Shown here piece by piece: positions 19,042 through 27,773 of a stretch of DNA of 64,000 nucleotides. Position 1 is the first letter of the stretch, and each line of letters begins with the position of its first letter. A program made the position numbers and the translations under genes. The stretch comes from an uncultured Arenicella sp. (GTDB taxonomy: Bacteria; Pseudomonadota; Gammaproteobacteria; Arenicellales; Arenicellaceae). The notes beneath the pieces were generated by a model. It was not told the origin of the DNA, did no database searches, and saw only the letters and a program-made list of their open reading frames with translations. The stretch spans positions 87,779 to 151,778 of the forward strand of contig CALIVT010000019.1 in the NCBI GenBank assembly GCA_938048185.1, read 5' to 3'.

Positions 19042-19413
19042 TTGGAAAATACTCTCTTTTTTGATGGTCAATGTTCGTTGTGCGCGCATGAAATGGCGCT
19101 GCTCGAGCGTTGGAAAAACAGTAAACTACGACTCGTCGACATCCACTCGGAACATTGCGCAGAAATTGCAGGCGGGCTTAGCCGCAACGCCCTGCTTTCG
19201 ATATTACATCTAAAACGAAGCGATGGCAGTTGGGCGACCGGTTTAGACGCAACCGTTAGCGCGTGGCGCCACACGCCGTTTGGCTGGCTATTAACTCCGC
19301 TAAGGTGGCCACTTATAAAGCGCGTCGCAGATTCGCTCTACCTTCGTTGGGCGCAGAAGCGCGCCTGTCGTTTAGGCTATAGCGATACCTGCCAAACATC
19401 CGAATTCAAATAA
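19042..19413 (+). CDS. DCC-family thiol-disulfide oxidoreductase-like protein (DUF393)
   Basis: 123 residues opening with LFFDGQCSLCAHEMALLERW, the D-G-x-C-x-x-C thioredoxin-like motif of the DCC family (Cys11, Cys14), and the later LLSILHLKRSDGSWATGLDA and TPFGWLLTPLRWPL segments. No ATG precedes the motif in frame; TTG at 19042 with GGGGA about 9 bases upstream is the supported start. Predicted cytosolic or membrane-associated redox protein. The end overlaps the convergent DUF1223 gene by 37 bases. Confidence 0.85.
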   Translation: MENTLFFDGQCSLCAHEMALLERWKNSKLRLVDIHSEHCAEIAGGLSRNALLSILHLKRSDGSWATGLDATVSAWRHTPFGWLLTPLRWPLIKRVADSLYLRWAQKRACRLGYSDTCQTSEFK

Positions 19414-20132
19414 CCACCACAGGCTTGCACAGGGCTGACACTGCCCTTCTCGCTCAACCAAGCGGCAATCGCGTATTGAGATGAAGCGAGCGCGGGTTTT
19501 TCAATGCTTCCGGACCACGCGCCGGATTGTGCGCTAGCGAATCGTGAAAGCTGCAAGACCACAAAATCATGACGCAATGTTTTACCCGTGTTTTCACCAC
19601 GAGTAACCTCATTTTCCAAACCCAAACCCAATACCGCAACGTTTAATTGTAACGACTTTCCTTCAAGACTGGCGTCCAATTCGCTAAAGCTCGCTGAAAA
19701 ATCACCGTTCGCCGAGACCGACAGTTTTAGCTTGCCTACGTCGACGCCATCATCTTGAGTCGGGCCACCCCATAAGCGCCAACTGCGCCATTCATCACCC
19801 GCTTTTCTGATCCCTGGTGTGTAGACGGTAGACTCATTGTTTTCGTGCGCATAACGGCGCTGGCGCTGACTGTATTCAGGGCTGGCAAACGGGTCTTTCC
19901 AACCGATGTAGTCCCAATAATCAACATGCAAGGCTACGGGCACAAATCCAGACCAGAGGTCTTCGTGGTCCTTTAGACCTGATAGCCAACGATCTGCCGG
20001 CGGGCAGCTACTGCAACCTTCTGACGTGTACAGTTCAATTAACGGCACTTGCTTGGTGCCGCTAGTAAATTCTTGCGCCTGGACTGAGACCGCAAACGCT
20101 AAAACACTGATAAACATGACTAAAAATTTCAT
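19377..20132 (-). CDS. DUF1223 exported thioredoxin-fold protein
   Basis: 251 residues with a signal peptide (about 20 residues, ending SVQA) and the DUF1223 core: PLIELYTSEGCSSCPPADRWLS with a CxxC, then ALHVDYWDYIGWKDPFASPEYSQRQRRYA. The ATG at 20132 has AGAGG 6 bases upstream. Its ATG overlaps the TGA of oxyR (ATGA), so it is translationally coupled to oxyR. Function of the family is not established; the periplasmic CxxC and the coupling suggest a role in oxidative defence, which is inference. Confidence 0.87.
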   Translation of the reverse strand: MKFLVMFISVLAFAVSVQAQEFTSGTKQVPLIELYTSEGCSSCPPADRWLSGLKDHEDLWSGFVPVALHVDYWDYIGWKDPFASPEYSQRQRRYAHENNESTVYTPGIRKAGDEWRSWRLWGGPTQDDGVDVGKLKLSVSANGDFSASFSELDASLEGKSLQLNVAVLGLGLENEVTRGENTGKTLRHDFVVLQLSRFASAQSGAWSGSIEKPALASSQYAIAAWLSEKGSVSPVQACGGYLNSDVWQVSL

Positions 20133-21031
20133 AAACAACCTCTTTCAACAGCCGCATAAGTTTCACTGACCGACGTTGCAATAGCCTCTAAAGCAGGCCT
20201 GCGCGCCGTGTGGCTGCGCATCAACATCACAATTTCGCGCGTTGGTTGCGGCGCAACAAACGGCAAATAAACAACCCCTTGAACTCTATTTCTAGAGGCC
20301 AAAGCGGGAATCAACGTAGTACCAGCGCCGGTGCCGACCATGTGCAATAGAGTGTCCATACTCGTGGCTTTAAACCGTTCATCTTCGCGCGCGCCGGCTG
20401 AAAAACAAACGCCCATCGCCTGTTCTCTAAGGCAGTGGCCATCTTCGAGCATCAACACCGATCGTCCTTCGAGCACGCCTAAGTCAACTGAATCGGATTC
20501 ACCAACAAGCTCATCTTGGTCGTGGACAGCGAGTTTCATTGGCTCTTGATAGAGCGAAATTTCATGCACCGGATGACTCCAATCAAGCTTGGCTAAAATA
20601 CCGGCATCTAGTTCACCTTTTAATAACTTCGCGATTAAGACATCCGTTTGAAGTTCGTACAGAAATAGTTTGGCGTGCGGAAATTCACGGCTTAGCACCG
20701 GCATCAATAGTGGCAATAGAAACGGCCCTACTGTCGGTATTAAGCCAATATGAAAATCTCCGTGCATCGGGTCATCAGAAGCTCGTGCGATCGCATGGAT
20801 ATTGTCTACGGAAAGCAAAACGTCGCGTGCCATCGATACGATTTGTTCGCCAAGAGCGGTGAACAGTACTTGACGTGTTGAACGTTCGATCAACGCTGCA
20901 CCGAGCTCTTCCTCAAGCTTTTTGAGCTGCCCGCTGAGCGTGGGCTGGCTTACAAAACAACGCTCAGCGGCCTTGCTAAAGTTATTCAAGTCATGAACAG
21001 CTACTAAATATTTCAGGTCGCGTATGTTCAA
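20129..21031 (-). CDS. oxyR: OxyR hydrogen-peroxide-sensing LysR regulator
   Basis: 300 residues: LysR helix-turn-helix (MNIRDLKYLVAVHDLNNFSKAAERCFVSQPTLSGQLKKLE), then a substrate-binding-like regulatory domain. The redox pair is visible as Cys200 and Cys209 in EDGHCLREQAMGVC, equivalent to Cys199 and Cys208 of E. coli OxyR, followed by TSMDTLLHMVGTGAGTTLIPALA. Peroxide joins these cysteines and switches the protein to its activating form. Nearby targets: the peroxiredoxin-glutaredoxin gene has an OxyR-type operator at 22314-22350. It is coupled to the DUF1223 gene. Confidence 0.95.
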   Translation of the reverse strand: MNIRDLKYLVAVHDLNNFSKAAERCFVSQPTLSGQLKKLEEELGAALIERSTRQVLFTALGEQIVSMARDVLLSVDNIHAIARASDDPMHGDFHIGLIPTVGPFLLPLLMPVLSREFPHAKLFLYELQTDVLIAKLLKGELDAGILAKLDWSHPVHEISLYQEPMKLAVHDQDELVGESDSVDLGVLEGRSVLMLEDGHCLREQAMGVCFSAGAREDERFKATSMDTLLHMVGTGAGTTLIPALASRNRVQGVVYLPFVAPQPTREIVMLMRSHTARRPALEAIATSVSETYAAVERGCL

Positions 21032-21080
21032 AGTTTCTCCGTATGCGAGATGTTATCTAACTGATGTTATCTAACTATGG

Positions 21081-21356
21081 TCAATTCTTTAAAGGCCTCA
21101 ATACGTCGTCTAAACCTTCAATTTTCAAATCTAAGCATAGGCGCATCAAATCGCCTAGCTCGCCCTTAGGGAATTCGTTTTTCTGAAACCAGAAAAGATA
21201 CTCTTCAGGCAAGTCAATCAGCACGCGACCAGCGTATTTACCAAATGGCATTTGCCACCTCGCCAGCTTGAGTAGGTCCTCTTGAGAAAAACCTATATGT
21301 TGCGCTGCATCGCGGTTCAAATCAGACGTCTGATCAATATCGTTATTTTCAGTCAT
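21081..21356 (-). CDS. DUF3820 family protein
   Basis: 91 residues from the ATG at 21356. The diagnostic stretch is ARWQMPFGKYAGRVLIDLPEEYLFWFQKNEFPKGELGDLMRLCLDLKIEGL, the DUF3820 pattern (M-P-F-G-K-Y-x-G). A small cytosolic protein of unsettled function. It lies 49 bases upstream of oxyR and downstream of the terminator that closes the peroxiredoxin gene, so it may form a short transcript with oxyR and the DUF1223 gene. Confidence 0.85.
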   Translation of the reverse strand: MTENNDIDQTSDLNRDAAQHIGFSQEDLLKLARWQMPFGKYAGRVLIDLPEEYLFWFQKNEFPKGELGDLMRLCLDLKIEGLDDVLRPLKN

Positions 21357-21382
21357 TAATCGAGATAAGTGAGTGAGCAAAC

Positions 21383-21422
21383 AAAAAAATAAGGGCGCAG
21401 AACATACTTGTCCTGCGCCCTT
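21383..21422 (-). terminator. rho-independent terminator of the peroxiredoxin-glutaredoxin gene
   Basis: On the minus strand AAGGGCGCAG pairs with CTGCGCCCTT (plus arms 21391-21400 and 21413-21422) around a 12-base loop, and is followed by ATTTTTTT. It separates the peroxide-inducible gene from the DUF3820-oxyR transcript. Confidence 0.9.
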
Positions 21423-21486
21423 AGATCGTTATCAGCCACAGTCTTAATAATAGATAGGCTGAGCGTGGTAATTCTTACAAATTAGC

Positions 21487-22245
21487 TTAACTATCTTGCA
21501 GAAAAACCTCTAAATCATCGGAACCACCTATATTTTTACCGTCAAAGAAAACTTGAGGAACAGTAGCGTTACCAGAAATAGCTTTAACACTGACCGACGT
21601 TGCGTCTTTTCCGAGCACTATTTCTTCGAAATCAATGCCCTTCTCATGCAGCAAGGTTTTCGCCTTTGCGCAAAATGGGCAGCCAGGTTTAGTAATCATC
21701 GCTACGGATTGAGGCTTGAGTGCTTGCGGGTTAATGTAGTCGAGCATTGTGTCAGCATCAGACACTTCAAACGGGTCGCCAGGCACGTTGGGTTCTACGA
21801 ACATTTGCTCGACAATGCCGTTTTTAACCAGCATTGAGTATCTCCATGAACGCTTGCCGAAACCAAGATCCTCTTTGCCAACTAACATGCCCATGCCCTC
21901 GGTAAACTCCCCATTACCATCAGGAATAACGGTAACATTACCCGCTTCTTGGTCTTGCTTCCAAGCGTTCATCACAAAGGTGTCGTTAACACTCATGCAA
22001 ATGATGTCATCAACGCCATTGCTGGCAAAGGTCTTAGCCAACTCGTTGTAACGCGGTAGGTGAGTCGAAGAGCACGTTGGTGTGAATGCGCCCGGCAAAG
22101 AAAACACCACGACGGTTTTACCCGCGAATAAGCTGTCAGTGCTGACGTCGTGCCACTCATCATTATCACGCACCCTGAAGGTGACGTTTGGTACGGCTTT
22201 GCCAACCATATCGTTGGTAGTGTTTACTGCTGCTGAATTTGACAT
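21487..22245 (-). CDS. peroxiredoxin-glutaredoxin hybrid peroxidase
   Basis: A 252-residue two-domain enzyme. Residues 1-170 form a peroxiredoxin-5-type domain with the peroxidatic Cys58 in [12 protein letters not shown]. Residues 182-252 form a glutaredoxin with CPFC at 189-192, TVPQVF and GGSDDL. Such fusions, known from Haemophilus and Vibrio-related bacteria, reduce H2O2 and alkyl peroxides using glutathione, with the glutaredoxin half recycling the peroxiredoxin. The ATG at 22245 has GGAG 7 bases upstream. The operator at 22314-22350 marks it as an OxyR target. Confidence 0.95.
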   Translation of the reverse strand: MSNSAAVNTTNDMVGKAVPNVTFRVRDNDEWHDVSTDSLFAGKTVVVFSLPGAFTPTCSSTHLPRYNELAKTFASNGVDDIICMSVNDTFVMNAWKQDQEAGNVTVIPDGNGEFTEGMGMLVGKEDLGFGKRSWRYSMLVKNGIVEQMFVEPNVPGDPFEVSDADTMLDYINPQALKPQSVAMITKPGCPFCAKAKTLLHEKGIDFEEIVLGKDATSVSVKAISGNATVPQVFFDGKNIGGSDDLEVFLQDS

Positions 22246-22313
22246 TAAAGTCTCCAAAAAATATTAAAAGTGAACTTGCGGTGAACAATAAAGTCTTGCT
22301 AACCGAAAGTGAA

Positions 22314-22350
22314 ATAGTTTGTTTCTCTATACATTATAGGTTTTACCTAT
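22314..22350 (-). promoter_or_regulatory. OxyR operator upstream of the peroxiredoxin-glutaredoxin gene
   Basis: The sequence fits the OxyR tetrad ATAG-N7-CTAT-N7-ATAG-N7-CTAT with exact spacing: ATAG at 22314, CTCT at 22325, ATAG at 22336 and CTAT at 22347, 15 of 16 consensus bases. The second half-site is a perfect inverted repeat, ATAGGT-TTT-ACCTAT. It lies 69-105 bases upstream of the start codon, where an activator site should be, and oxyR is encoded about 1.2 kb away. Confidence 0.85.
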
Positions 22351-22387
22351 AAATTAATTCGGTCTTTTTAGTGCGTCTAAACAGGGG

Positions 22388-23806
22388 CTATTGGGCGGGC
22401 TTTCGTATAACTTGGTATGCGTCCAGGGCGCGCTGACGCGCCTCTTTATGGTCAACCACGGGCCATGGATATGTCTCCCCCAATGTTATACCCGCAAGCT
22501 TCAGCGTCATGGGGTCGGCTTCCCAGGGTTTATTAATAAAGCGTTTGCCGAGCTTGCTTAGCTCTGGCACCCAGCGTTTAATGTATTCGCCTTCTTTATC
22601 GAATTTTTCGCCCTGTAATATGGGGTTAAATATACGAAAATACGGCGCCGCGTCGGCGCCGCAGCCTGAAGCCCATTGCCAACTTGCCGTATTATTAGCG
22701 ATATCTGCGTCGACTAAGGTATCCCAAAACCAGTCCATACCAATACGCCAATCAATCAAGCAATGTTTCGTTAGAAACGAAGCGACTACCATGCGTACCC
22801 GATTATGCATATACCCGGTATGCCATAGCTCACGCATACCCGCATCGACAATAGGGTAGCCCGTTTGGCCGTGTTGCCAGGCGTGTAACAGTGACGCGTC
22901 TGTCTGCCACGGAAATTCCTCAAAACGCGAATTAAAGGACGCGCTGATGACGTGCGGAAAATGCACCAGTAAATAGCGACTAAACTCACGCCAACCGATT
23001 TCCGATAAAAATTTATTACCATTGTCGCTGTCCACTTCGCGCGCAGCGATGGCCTCATGCGTTTCAAACCAAATCTGCTTAGGGCTGATCTCGCCAAATG
23101 CTAAATGCGGTGAAAGCATGGATGTGTTTTCATCTTTGGGAATATCGCGACCATCCTTATAACGACGTATGCGCCCACTCAAGAATGACTCCCAACGCGT
23201 TTGTGCGCCGGCTTCACCCGGTTGCCATCGTTCAGAAATACCGACTGACCAGTCGGGCTTAGTTGGCAGCAAACCCCAATCATCGAGTGATTCCGACTCG
23301 ACAGTGATGTTCGATGGTTTAAAATCAGGACGCCCTAGCAGCTCGGTTGGCTCAAGCGTCGTCAAACAATGACGCCAAAATGGCGTAAAAACTTTAAACG
23401 GTGTTCCCTGTTTAGTGAATATTTGAGTCGGCTCAGTTAACAGCTGCCCGTTAAATGACTGCAGCGCGATATCAAGCTGACTAAAACGCTCTTTGACTTG
23501 TCGACCAAGGTCGATTCCTGCCGGTGAATACACCCTATTCCACGCCAGTCGGTCTGCACCAACTGCTCGACACACGTCGGCCAAAACCTCGGCAGGGTCG
23601 CCTGTTTTTAAAATCAGTTCGACACCCTGTTCACTCAAGTCATTTGCTAAGCGGCTCAAGCTGTGATGCAACCACCAATAACTTGCGGCACCTAGCCCTT
23701 GCGGGTAAATATAGACAGGAATAACGTCTCCGCTTAAAGCCGCATGATGCAGCGCGGGGTTATCGTGTAAGCGCAAATCTTCGCGCAACCAGATTACAGT
23801 TCTCAT
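22388..23806 (-). CDS. phrB: deoxyribodipyrimidine photolyase, class I
   Basis: 472 residues from the ATG at 23806: MRTVIWLREDLRLHDNPALHHA opens the N-terminal antenna domain, and the C-terminal FAD-binding domain shows GWREFSRYLL, YPIVDAGMRELWHTGYMHNRVRM, and WQWASGCGADAAPYFRIFNP followed by FDKEGEYIKRWVPEL. It uses blue light to reverse UV-induced pyrimidine dimers. The first-domain start WLREDLR and the length fit bacterial CPD photolyases; a (6-4) enzyme is less likely. It is flanked by the 3' end of the envelope operon and appears to be a separate unit. Confidence 0.93.
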   Translation of the reverse strand: MRTVIWLREDLRLHDNPALHHAALSGDVIPVYIYPQGLGAASYWWLHHSLSRLANDLSEQGVELILKTGDPAEVLADVCRAVGADRLAWNRVYSPAGIDLGRQVKERFSQLDIALQSFNGQLLTEPTQIFTKQGTPFKVFTPFWRHCLTTLEPTELLGRPDFKPSNITVESESLDDWGLLPTKPDWSVGISERWQPGEAGAQTRWESFLSGRIRRYKDGRDIPKDENTSMLSPHLAFGEISPKQIWFETHEAIAAREVDSDNGNKFLSEIGWREFSRYLLVHFPHVISASFNSRFEEFPWQTDASLLHAWQHGQTGYPIVDAGMRELWHTGYMHNRVRMVVASFLTKHCLIDWRIGMDWFWDTLVDADIANNTASWQWASGCGADAAPYFRIFNPILQGEKFDKEGEYIKRWVPELSKLGKRFINKPWEADPMTLKLAGITLGETYPWPVVDHKEARQRALDAYQVIRKPAQ

Positions 23807-23869
23807 GCGCGGGAGTGTAGTGGTCAACGGTGACTTCTCTGTGAATGCCGAGCGGTACTAGCAAGCACG

Positions 23870-25228
23870 TTAAATTAGGCCGAATTGCTTAAGACGCAAG
23901 TATTCGGTTACTAATTGAATGTGAATATTTTTATGCGTCGCATCCACCACCGACACACCTTGAGCTTTAAGCAGCGAAAGCATTTTCTTGCGCTTTTGCT
24001 CGAAATGCTTGGTACCACCATAGAGCATGGCCTCACCTAAATCGCTCACCGGCATCTGGTCAACTGCTTCGAGTAAACGTTCTTGTAATGCGACCACCAT
24101 AATCAAATGCTGGCGCCGAAGAGTTTCCACCGCCTTGTGCAGGTCTGTATTGTCTTCATCGCGCACGTTGGTCAACAAAATTACTAAGGAACGCTTACGG
24201 TGTTTTACTAGGAGTTCTTCGGCGGCAGTGACGTAATCACTACTTTGGGTAGAGGTATCGAGCGCGTAAAGGTGGTTTAATACGGTATTAATACTGTTCT
24301 TACCCTTTATTGGCGGCAACCAGCTAGACTCTCCGGAGAACGTCATAACCCCTACCGCGTCACCCTTATCGAGCGCGATATAACTGCTCATTAATAGCGC
24401 GTTCAAGGTGTAGTCAAAGTAACTCAAGTTATTCTCCATTGCGCGCATACGACGACTGCAATCTAAAAGAAACACCACATTTTGATCTTTCTCTTCTTGG
24501 TATTCCCTGGATATTGGCGATCCAACCTTGGCCGTGGCTTTCCAATCGACCTGCTTGAGGGTATCCCCCTCACGGAATTCGCGCAGCTGGTTGAATTCCA
24601 TGCCCTCGCCTTTGCGCTTTGCAATGTGCGCCCCCATGTTGCGCATCGCCTGCTCAACACCAAAAATAAATGAATTCGAAATTGCACTAAAATCTGGGTA
24701 GACCTTAGACTCTGTGCGTGCACCGAGGCGATGAATAAACTCCCAAAAACCATATTGCGACGTGATTAACACGTACGCTTGATCAAAGACCGCTAAGCCA
24801 CGACGTTTGGGCACAACGGTGTACTCGAATAAGCCTTTCTGCGCACTCGCGACGGTCTGCACCAGCGGAAATACCGCCCCCTTAAAGTGCTCTGGTACGC
24901 CATCAGTCACACTCACGCCGAGATCACGATCACCGTAATTAGAAAGCTCAAAACGAACAGACTGAGCGCGGTTTAGCGCAAACGAATTCGGCAACCTTCG
25001 AGCGACCTCAATGTCATCTATATTATTTCGCCGCAAGCCATCGAAAAGCACCAATAAGGACAAGGCCATAGCACCAACCACCCACAGTTTGGAGAGTGCG
25101 GCAAGCATCTCCGAATCGTCGGAAAACAGGCGCAAGCAACCAACAATCAGCCCCAGCGCCGTGAGTACGATTAACGCCCTGAGAAGCTTTGTACTGGGTC
25201 TTAACGAGAATACCGCAAGTCGTCTCAC
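23870..25228 (-). CDS. DUF58 domain protein (long type)
   Basis: 452 residues: two N-terminal membrane helices (about residues 16-60), a beta-rich region, the DUF58 signature EFNQLREFREGDTLKQVDWKATAKVGSPISREYQEEKDQNVVFLLDCSRRM, and a C-terminal von Willebrand-like part with DCSRRMRAMEN in place of a MIDAS DxSxS. It starts with GTG overlapping the TGA of the MoxR gene by 4 bases (GTGA). It is the last gene of the eight-gene envelope operon and the presumed partner of the MoxR ATPase encoded just before it. Confidence 0.88.
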   Translation of the reverse strand: MRRLAVFSLRPSTKLLRALIVLTALGLIVGCLRLFSDDSEMLAALSKLWVVGAMALSLLVLFDGLRRNNIDDIEVARRLPNSFALNRAQSVRFELSNYGDRDLGVSVTDGVPEHFKGAVFPLVQTVASAQKGLFEYTVVPKRRGLAVFDQAYVLITSQYGFWEFIHRLGARTESKVYPDFSAISNSFIFGVEQAMRNMGAHIAKRKGEGMEFNQLREFREGDTLKQVDWKATAKVGSPISREYQEEKDQNVVFLLDCSRRMRAMENNLSYFDYTLNALLMSSYIALDKGDAVGVMTFSGESSWLPPIKGKNSINTVLNHLYALDTSTQSSDYVTAAEELLVKHRKRSLVILLTNVRDEDNTDLHKAVETLRRQHLIMVVALQERLLEAVDQMPVSDLGEAMLYGGTKHFEQKRKKMLSLLKAQGVSVVDATHKNIHIQLVTEYLRLKQFGLI

Positions 25229-26271
25229 TGACGCGGCGCCTCGATGTCAGCCAGCATTTGCTGCAGCACATCATGCGTGCCCATGCCTTCTATTTCTACG
25301 TCTGGCGTGAGCGCAATACGGTGTCTCAAAACGGCGGTCGATAGCTTTTTCACGTCATCCGGTAGTACAAAATTACGCCCCTCTAAATAGGCGTTCGCTT
25401 TAGCAATGCGCACCAACGCAATACACGCGCGCGAGCCGGCCCCGCGAAAAATCGACGGGTGCTGACGGGTCGCTCTAACAATGCGCACAGCGTAGTCGAC
25501 CACTTGGTCGTCAATCGCAATATTTGCAACCTCTTGCTGCACCGTCAAAAGCTCGGCAGCGCTCAGCGTTGCTTGGATGGATTCAATGGAACTATTGTCT
25601 CCAACATGGCCTTGGGTAATTAACTTGGTAAGCTTGATTTCATCTGCCGCAGAAGGAAAATCAATCACAACTTTTATTAGAAATCGATCTAGCTCAGCTT
25701 CCGGCAAGGGATAAGTACCCTCTTGCTCTAAAGGGTTTTGTGTCGCCAACACCATAAACGGCAGCGGCACTTTACGCGACTCTCCCTCGGTGGTGACTTG
25801 CTTCTCTTGCATCACTTCGAGCAAAGCAGCTTGCGATTTCGCCGGTGCGCGATTAATTTCATCCGCCAGCAATAGGTTGGTAAACACCGGCCCGTGATTC
25901 ATTTGAAATGACTTATTTTGCATGTCGAACACCACGTGCCCGGTAACATCAGATGGCATTAAATCTGGAGTGAACTGTATGCGTTTAAAGTCACCGGCAA
26001 AGGTTTTTGCGAGTGCGCGCACTAATAGGGTTTTACCCAGGCCCGGCACACCTTCAAGCAACACATGACCGTTTGACAGTAAAGCTAATACCACATGTTT
26101 CACCACCTGCTGTTGGCCAACCAGCGCGGCGTTTACCTGTGCCAACAAGGTTCTGAGTTTGTTTACGGTTAGTTCTTGATCGCTCGGGGGCGATACCGTA
26201 TCACCGCTTACGGCACTCACAGTTTCAGCATCTTGGTCGGGGTTCTCATCGGGATTTAATGTATCGTTCAT
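25225..26271 (-). CDS. MoxR-family AAA+ ATPase
   Basis: 348 residues: a variable acidic N terminus (about 30 residues), Walker A GVPGLGKTLLVRA, the sensor-adjacent FTPDLMPSDVTG, Walker B LLADEINRAPAKSQAALLEVMQEKQVT, sensor 1 LATQNPLEQEGTYPLPEAELDRF and the arginine-containing lid ending EGRNFVLPDDVK. MoxR proteins act as chaperone-like ATPases for partners with von Willebrand or DUF58 domains. ATGA overlap with the DUF4350 gene upstream and GTGA overlap with DUF58 downstream show tight coupling. Confidence 0.95.
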   Translation of the reverse strand: MNDTLNPDENPDQDAETVSAVSGDTVSPPSDQELTVNKLRTLLAQVNAALVGQQQVVKHVVLALLSNGHVLLEGVPGLGKTLLVRALAKTFAGDFKRIQFTPDLMPSDVTGHVVFDMQNKSFQMNHGPVFTNLLLADEINRAPAKSQAALLEVMQEKQVTTEGESRKVPLPFMVLATQNPLEQEGTYPLPEAELDRFLIKVVIDFPSAADEIKLTKLITQGHVGDNSSIESIQATLSAAELLTVQQEVANIAIDDQVVDYAVRIVRATRQHPSIFRGAGSRACIALVRIAKANAYLEGRNFVLPDDVKKLSTAVLRHRIALTPDVEIEGMGTHDVLQQMLADIEAPRQ

Positions 26272-27773
26272 AGTGTCTTCCGTATGGCATTACCAATTTT
26301 AAGGGCAGCTAAGAGCTCATCTTGGCTCTCAACTTTTTTAGAATAGCGGACCCATGCGGTCAAAGTATCGTTGGGGAGCTGGGTGCGCTCGGCCAATAAC
26401 TCGACTTGCATGCGTTCGTTTAATTGTGAAAAGTTTGAATAAAATGGTCGCATTTGCAATTCAATATCCTCTTTCAAGGGTTCAATCAAAACCTGAAATT
26501 GCTGATTCGCAACCAAGAATTTCGCGCTGGCGCGAAGGTGCTCAGCAAAGCTTCGACGCTCCCCGTCATTTACCTGAGTCACCGGTTGTACACGAATACC
26601 GTTGCGCCACAGCCACAGCGCAAGCAGCACGAATGCCGCCAGCAATAACTCGAAAAAATAACGCTTGAGTAATGCCGACAATGGCGGCGCAGTGACGTTA
26701 TAAAAGAGATGTAAGCGCGACTCGTTAGGCACTAAGTAGGATAAGAAGTATGCGTGATCGGCCAAACCGATATAGCCGTTCTCCCAGTATTGAGCGCTAG
26801 AAAGTGCAGTGAAGGTCCCCTCGCCATATTCAAACTGCAATAACCGAGCACCGTGCTCATCGTTAACCCAGGTGGTTAACTTATAGTCGCCATTCGCGCT
26901 GGTTCGCTCGTTGGCTTGGACCTCTGTGTCGGATTTAGAATTGACGTGCGACTCGTCGAGTTCGTCGTAGTACTCATCATCAAACTCTTCGCTAGAAACG
27001 TCGTCGCCGTCATCAAAACCATCACCTCCAGAATAGAGTAGTTCATGTTCTAAGGTAATCCGATCAAGCACCGCCAAAAATGCTTGATCGCTCGCATCAC
27101 TCAAGTTCACACGGTAATATTCGTGCTCATAATCGATGTTTAACAAATCGAACAATTGCTTGGTAAAGTCATCATTGGCATTGATTTTAGCTTTGGGCTC
27201 TGTGGTATCCGTCGCGTCACCGCTCGCAGCATCGGCGCGGTCGGCGTCTGCTTTGGCCTCGGTCTTTGCTTGCGGCTTTTTAGCTAACTCCTCTTCAATT
27301 TGACGATTAATCTCGCGCATCCGCTCGCTGGCTTTCAACGGCTCGCCATCGTCGTCGACAAAGGCGTCTTCAATTTCGATAGCACGCTCTGTGGGGCTGA
27401 TATCAAATTCATTTAATATCGATGCGCGCCCTTCAATTTCGGCGCTTACCCCGACCAGTAAATACCCGCCGCGGCTAATCCAAGCCATAGCCTTGTCCAC
27501 TTGACTTTGCGACACGAGCATACTGTCAACCCGCGACAAAAACACAGTATCGCTCGTATCTATACTCTCGAAGTCTAATGTGTCGGTGCTACTTATTACC
27601 ACCACATCGCGACTTTCCAAAAACTGCTGCGCCGCTAAATACGGATTTTCGCGCGCGGCACGACTGGCACCTGACCAAATTTGTGTCTCATACTTTTCAA
27701 TCAAGGTACTGACGATATAAACCGATACGCCAATAGCAATAGCGACTACGCTCCAAAGTATTTTCGCTCGCAT
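26268..27773 (-). CDS. DUF4350 domain membrane protein
   Basis: 501 residues from the ATG at 27773, which overlaps the preceding TGA by one base. One N-terminal helix (about residues 5-24), an extracytoplasmic DUF4350-like part (ARENPYLAAQQFLESRDVVV, then a D-T-V-F-L-S-R segment), and a second helix near residues 350-372. A long acidic, low-complexity insert at about residues 155-260 contains many Asp/Glu residues. The family is common in MoxR/DUF58/DUF4129 operons; its function is not established. The C-terminal cytoplasmic 110 residues are helical. Confidence 0.8.
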   Translation of the reverse strand: MRAKILWSVVAIAIGVSVYIVSTLIEKYETQIWSGASRAARENPYLAAQQFLESRDVVVISSTDTLDFESIDTSDTVFLSRVDSMLVSQSQVDKAMAWISRGGYLLVGVSAEIEGRASILNEFDISPTERAIEIEDAFVDDDGEPLKASERMREINRQIEEELAKKPQAKTEAKADADRADAASGDATDTTEPKAKINANDDFTKQLFDLLNIDYEHEYYRVNLSDASDQAFLAVLDRITLEHELLYSGGDGFDDGDDVSSEEFDDEYYDELDESHVNSKSDTEVQANERTSANGDYKLTTWVNDEHGARLLQFEYGEGTFTALSSAQYWENGYIGLADHAYFLSYLVPNESRLHLFYNVTAPPLSALLKRYFFELLLAAFVLLALWLWRNGIRVQPVTQVNDGERRSFAEHLRASAKFLVANQQFQVLIEPLKEDIELQMRPFYSNFSQLNERMQVELLAERTQLPNDTLTAWVRYSKKVESQDELLAALKIGNAIRKTL

